A stretch of DNA of 64,000 nucleotides from Chitinophaga cymbidii (GTDB taxonomy: Bacteria; Bacteroidota; Bacteroidia; Chitinophagales; Chitinophagaceae), in assembly GCF_007992715.1 (NCBI RefSeq), contig NZ_BKAU01000001.1, positions 1,054,001 through 1,118,000 of the forward strand, given 5' to 3'. This document shows positions 62,929-64,000 of this stretch, in pieces. The notes beneath the pieces were generated by a model that had not been told where the DNA came from, searched no databases, and worked only from the letters and a program-made list of their open reading frames with translations. Positions within the stretch are counted from its first letter, which is position 1, and every line of letters starts with the position of its first letter. The translations under genes and the position numbers were made by a program.

Positions 62929-64000
62929 CGGTTAAATTTTTTATCCAGTCATCATATGCCGCTGCGATCGTTTCAAACAACATCGTTCCCTGCAGCGTAT
63001 ATCCATATGCGTTAAAATGCAATTTGTCGTTACTCCATCCGCGCAGGAATCTTTTATCCGCGCGCATGGCGTCGTAAAAGTCCCAGCAGGCGTAACCGTT
63101 ATCCCTGCAATACTGCAGTATCTCCGCGCGCAGCACCGCTACCTGCGGATTGGCGGCATAGGTTACGCGGTAATACGTGCGCTTGTTCTTCCGGTAGGCC
63201 ACGCGCCGTTTCTTCTTCATGCCGTAGGGCGGCGTGGTGAACAATACTTTTGCGCCGGGTGCATGTTCCCGCACCGCTTTCATCGTTTTGTCCATTTCCT
63301 GCCGCAGCTGCGCGGCGGTGACACCGCCAAAAGCTTCGTTGGTGCCGAGTGACAGGATCAACAGCTGCGGGCGCAGGATGCGGAGCTGCACCGGGAGCGT
63401 GGCGGCATGCTGGTTATAGTGCATGAACTGCGCGCCGTTGATGCCGATGGCATGGTACAGCACGCCCTGATGGCCGTTCTGCAGCACCGCGCCGTAAAAG
63501 CGGAACAATCCCTTATGCTGCGGCCAGCTCAGGCGGAAAGCGTAGATGCTGCTGTCTGCCGTGATGGTGGCCTGCTGCATGTTTTCGGGGAAAGCAGTGC
63601 TGTCTTCGTGTATCCTCACGGTCAGTTGCTCCATATCCCCAACGGCCTGCACCGGCGCCTTACCAGTGCCGGCATCGTAAAAGATCTGTATGTTGTCCGT
63701 GCTTCCCTGTTTTATTGTGCAGGAAAGCGACGGCGAAACCTGCGACGTATGGATCGTCATCCCGCCAGGCCCCGGCCAGTATACCTGGTATCTTTCCACC
63801 ACGCGGACGGAAGACCAGCGAATATGGCTGCTCCAGCGATACGCATCCGGACCGTTCGTACGCGCCAGGTTGTAGGGAAGCACCCATCCGGGGCCCGCAT
63901 CGCCGAACTTCTGTTTCAGCCCGGCGGCGGCCGCTTCCGGCAGAAAGCCCGCCTGCACGTGCGAATCACCGAGGTGAAAAATGCTCACCACCTGGCTGTC
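62885..64000 (-). CDS. SGNH/GDSL-family hydrolase or acetyltransferase, C-terminal part (runs off the window)
   Basis: The frame is open to the window edge (reading D-S-Q-V-V-S-I-F-H-L-G-D-S on the minus strand), so the gene starts beyond 64000; at least 371 residues are present. Block I is IFHLGDSHVQAGFLPEA with the nucleophile Ser; a central beta region follows, then LLILSLGTNEAFGG (block III with the conserved Asn) and Asp-x-x-His at the end (SNDKLHFNAYG). Paired with the MBOAT gene it is likely the periplasmic acetyltransferase that moves acetyl onto the polymer, like AlgX/AlgJ, rather than a simple esterase (inference). Confidence 0.86.
   Translation of the reverse strand, partial: DSQVVSIFHLGDSHVQAGFLPEAAAAGLKQKFGDAGPGWVLPYNLARTNGPDAYRWSSHIRWSSVRVVERYQVYWPGPGGMTIHTSQVSPSLSCTIKQGSTDNIQIFYDAGTGKAPVQAVGDMEQLTVRIHEDSTAFPENMQQATITADSSIYAFRLSWPQHKGLFRFYGAVLQNGHQGVLYHAIGINGAQFMHYNQHAATLPVQLRILRPQLLILSLGTNEAFGGVTAAQLRQEMDKTMKAVREHAPGAKVLFTTPPYGMKKKRRVAYRKNKRTYYRVTYAANPQVAVLRAEILQYCRDNGYACWDFYDAMRADKRFLRGWSNDKLHFNAYGYTLQGTMLFETIAAAYDDWIKNLTDAFPGKPVERAEIQ

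Overview
The window is a stretch of a Bacteroidota chromosome, most likely Chitinophagaceae and close to Chitinophaga. The evidence is SusC/SusD pairs, ECF sigma/FecR pairs directly upstream of TonB-dependent receptors, a type IX secretion sorting domain, promoters of the TTTG-N19-TAnnTTTG type, many short lipoprotein signals, and the uvrA-DUF6452-DUF6048 and A2M-PBP1C neighbourhoods. I saw no rRNA, CRISPR array, intact insertion sequence or phage. Base composition looks moderately GC-rich (by eye), with two AT-richer patches at about 7.8-9.1 kb and 16.4-18.1 kb.

Layout. 1-2.7 kb (minus): GH92 mannosidase followed by the start of a SusC-like receptor, divergent from 2.9-5.4 kb, an unusual membrane-tethered regulator (periplasmic LamG/Kelch-like sensor, one membrane helix, cytoplasmic winged helix plus BTAD-like domain). 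5.5-9.1 kb: PAQR/hemolysin III protein, a DGPF (YCII) protein with an ECF42-type sigma factor, then an AT-rich GIY-YIG protein and a TPR lipoprotein. 9.4-16.4 kb: an orphan protein, then an ECF sigma, FecR, TonB receptor and lipoprotein cell-surface signalling operon. 16.5-18.5 kb: three start/stop-overlapping small genes (two RibD-C-type reductases and a DUF1801 protein), a thioredoxin-fold gene remnant and tandem tRNA-Pro/tRNA-Ser. 18.8-33.8 kb: M13 peptidase, a membrane protein, rarA, and a minus-strand run of a ModF-like ABC protein, alpha-2-macroglobulin and PBP1C, followed by an ElaA-like acetyltransferase and a SUKH protein. 34-41 kb: a class I terpene synthase convergent with a hybrid histidine kinase, then the uvrA operon.

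41.3-60 kb is the centrepiece, a complete polysaccharide-utilisation locus on the plus strand: ECF sigma, FecR, SusC, SusD, DUF5017 lipoprotein, SASA-type esterase, two PL8 lyases (one with a type IX secretion tail) and a 1086-residue fusion of GH88 unsaturated glucuronyl hydrolase, FAD-dependent oxidoreductase, PKD and golvesin-C-like domains. PL8 lyases leave a 4,5-unsaturated uronic acid and GH88 removes it, so the substrate should be a uronate-containing, probably O-acetylated polysaccharide (xanthan-like or glycosaminoglycan-like; inferred). The fused oxidoreductase is the most novel element. 60.1-64 kb (minus): fabF and an MBOAT/SGNH pair for O-acetylation of an envelope polymer.

No stretch longer than 300 bases lacks a gene. 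The larger gaps (2656-2931, 9123-9388, 10136-10368, 18508-18772, 20822-21053, 33823-34073) hold the regulatory elements and hairpins listed, except 9123-9388, where I see nothing recognisable.
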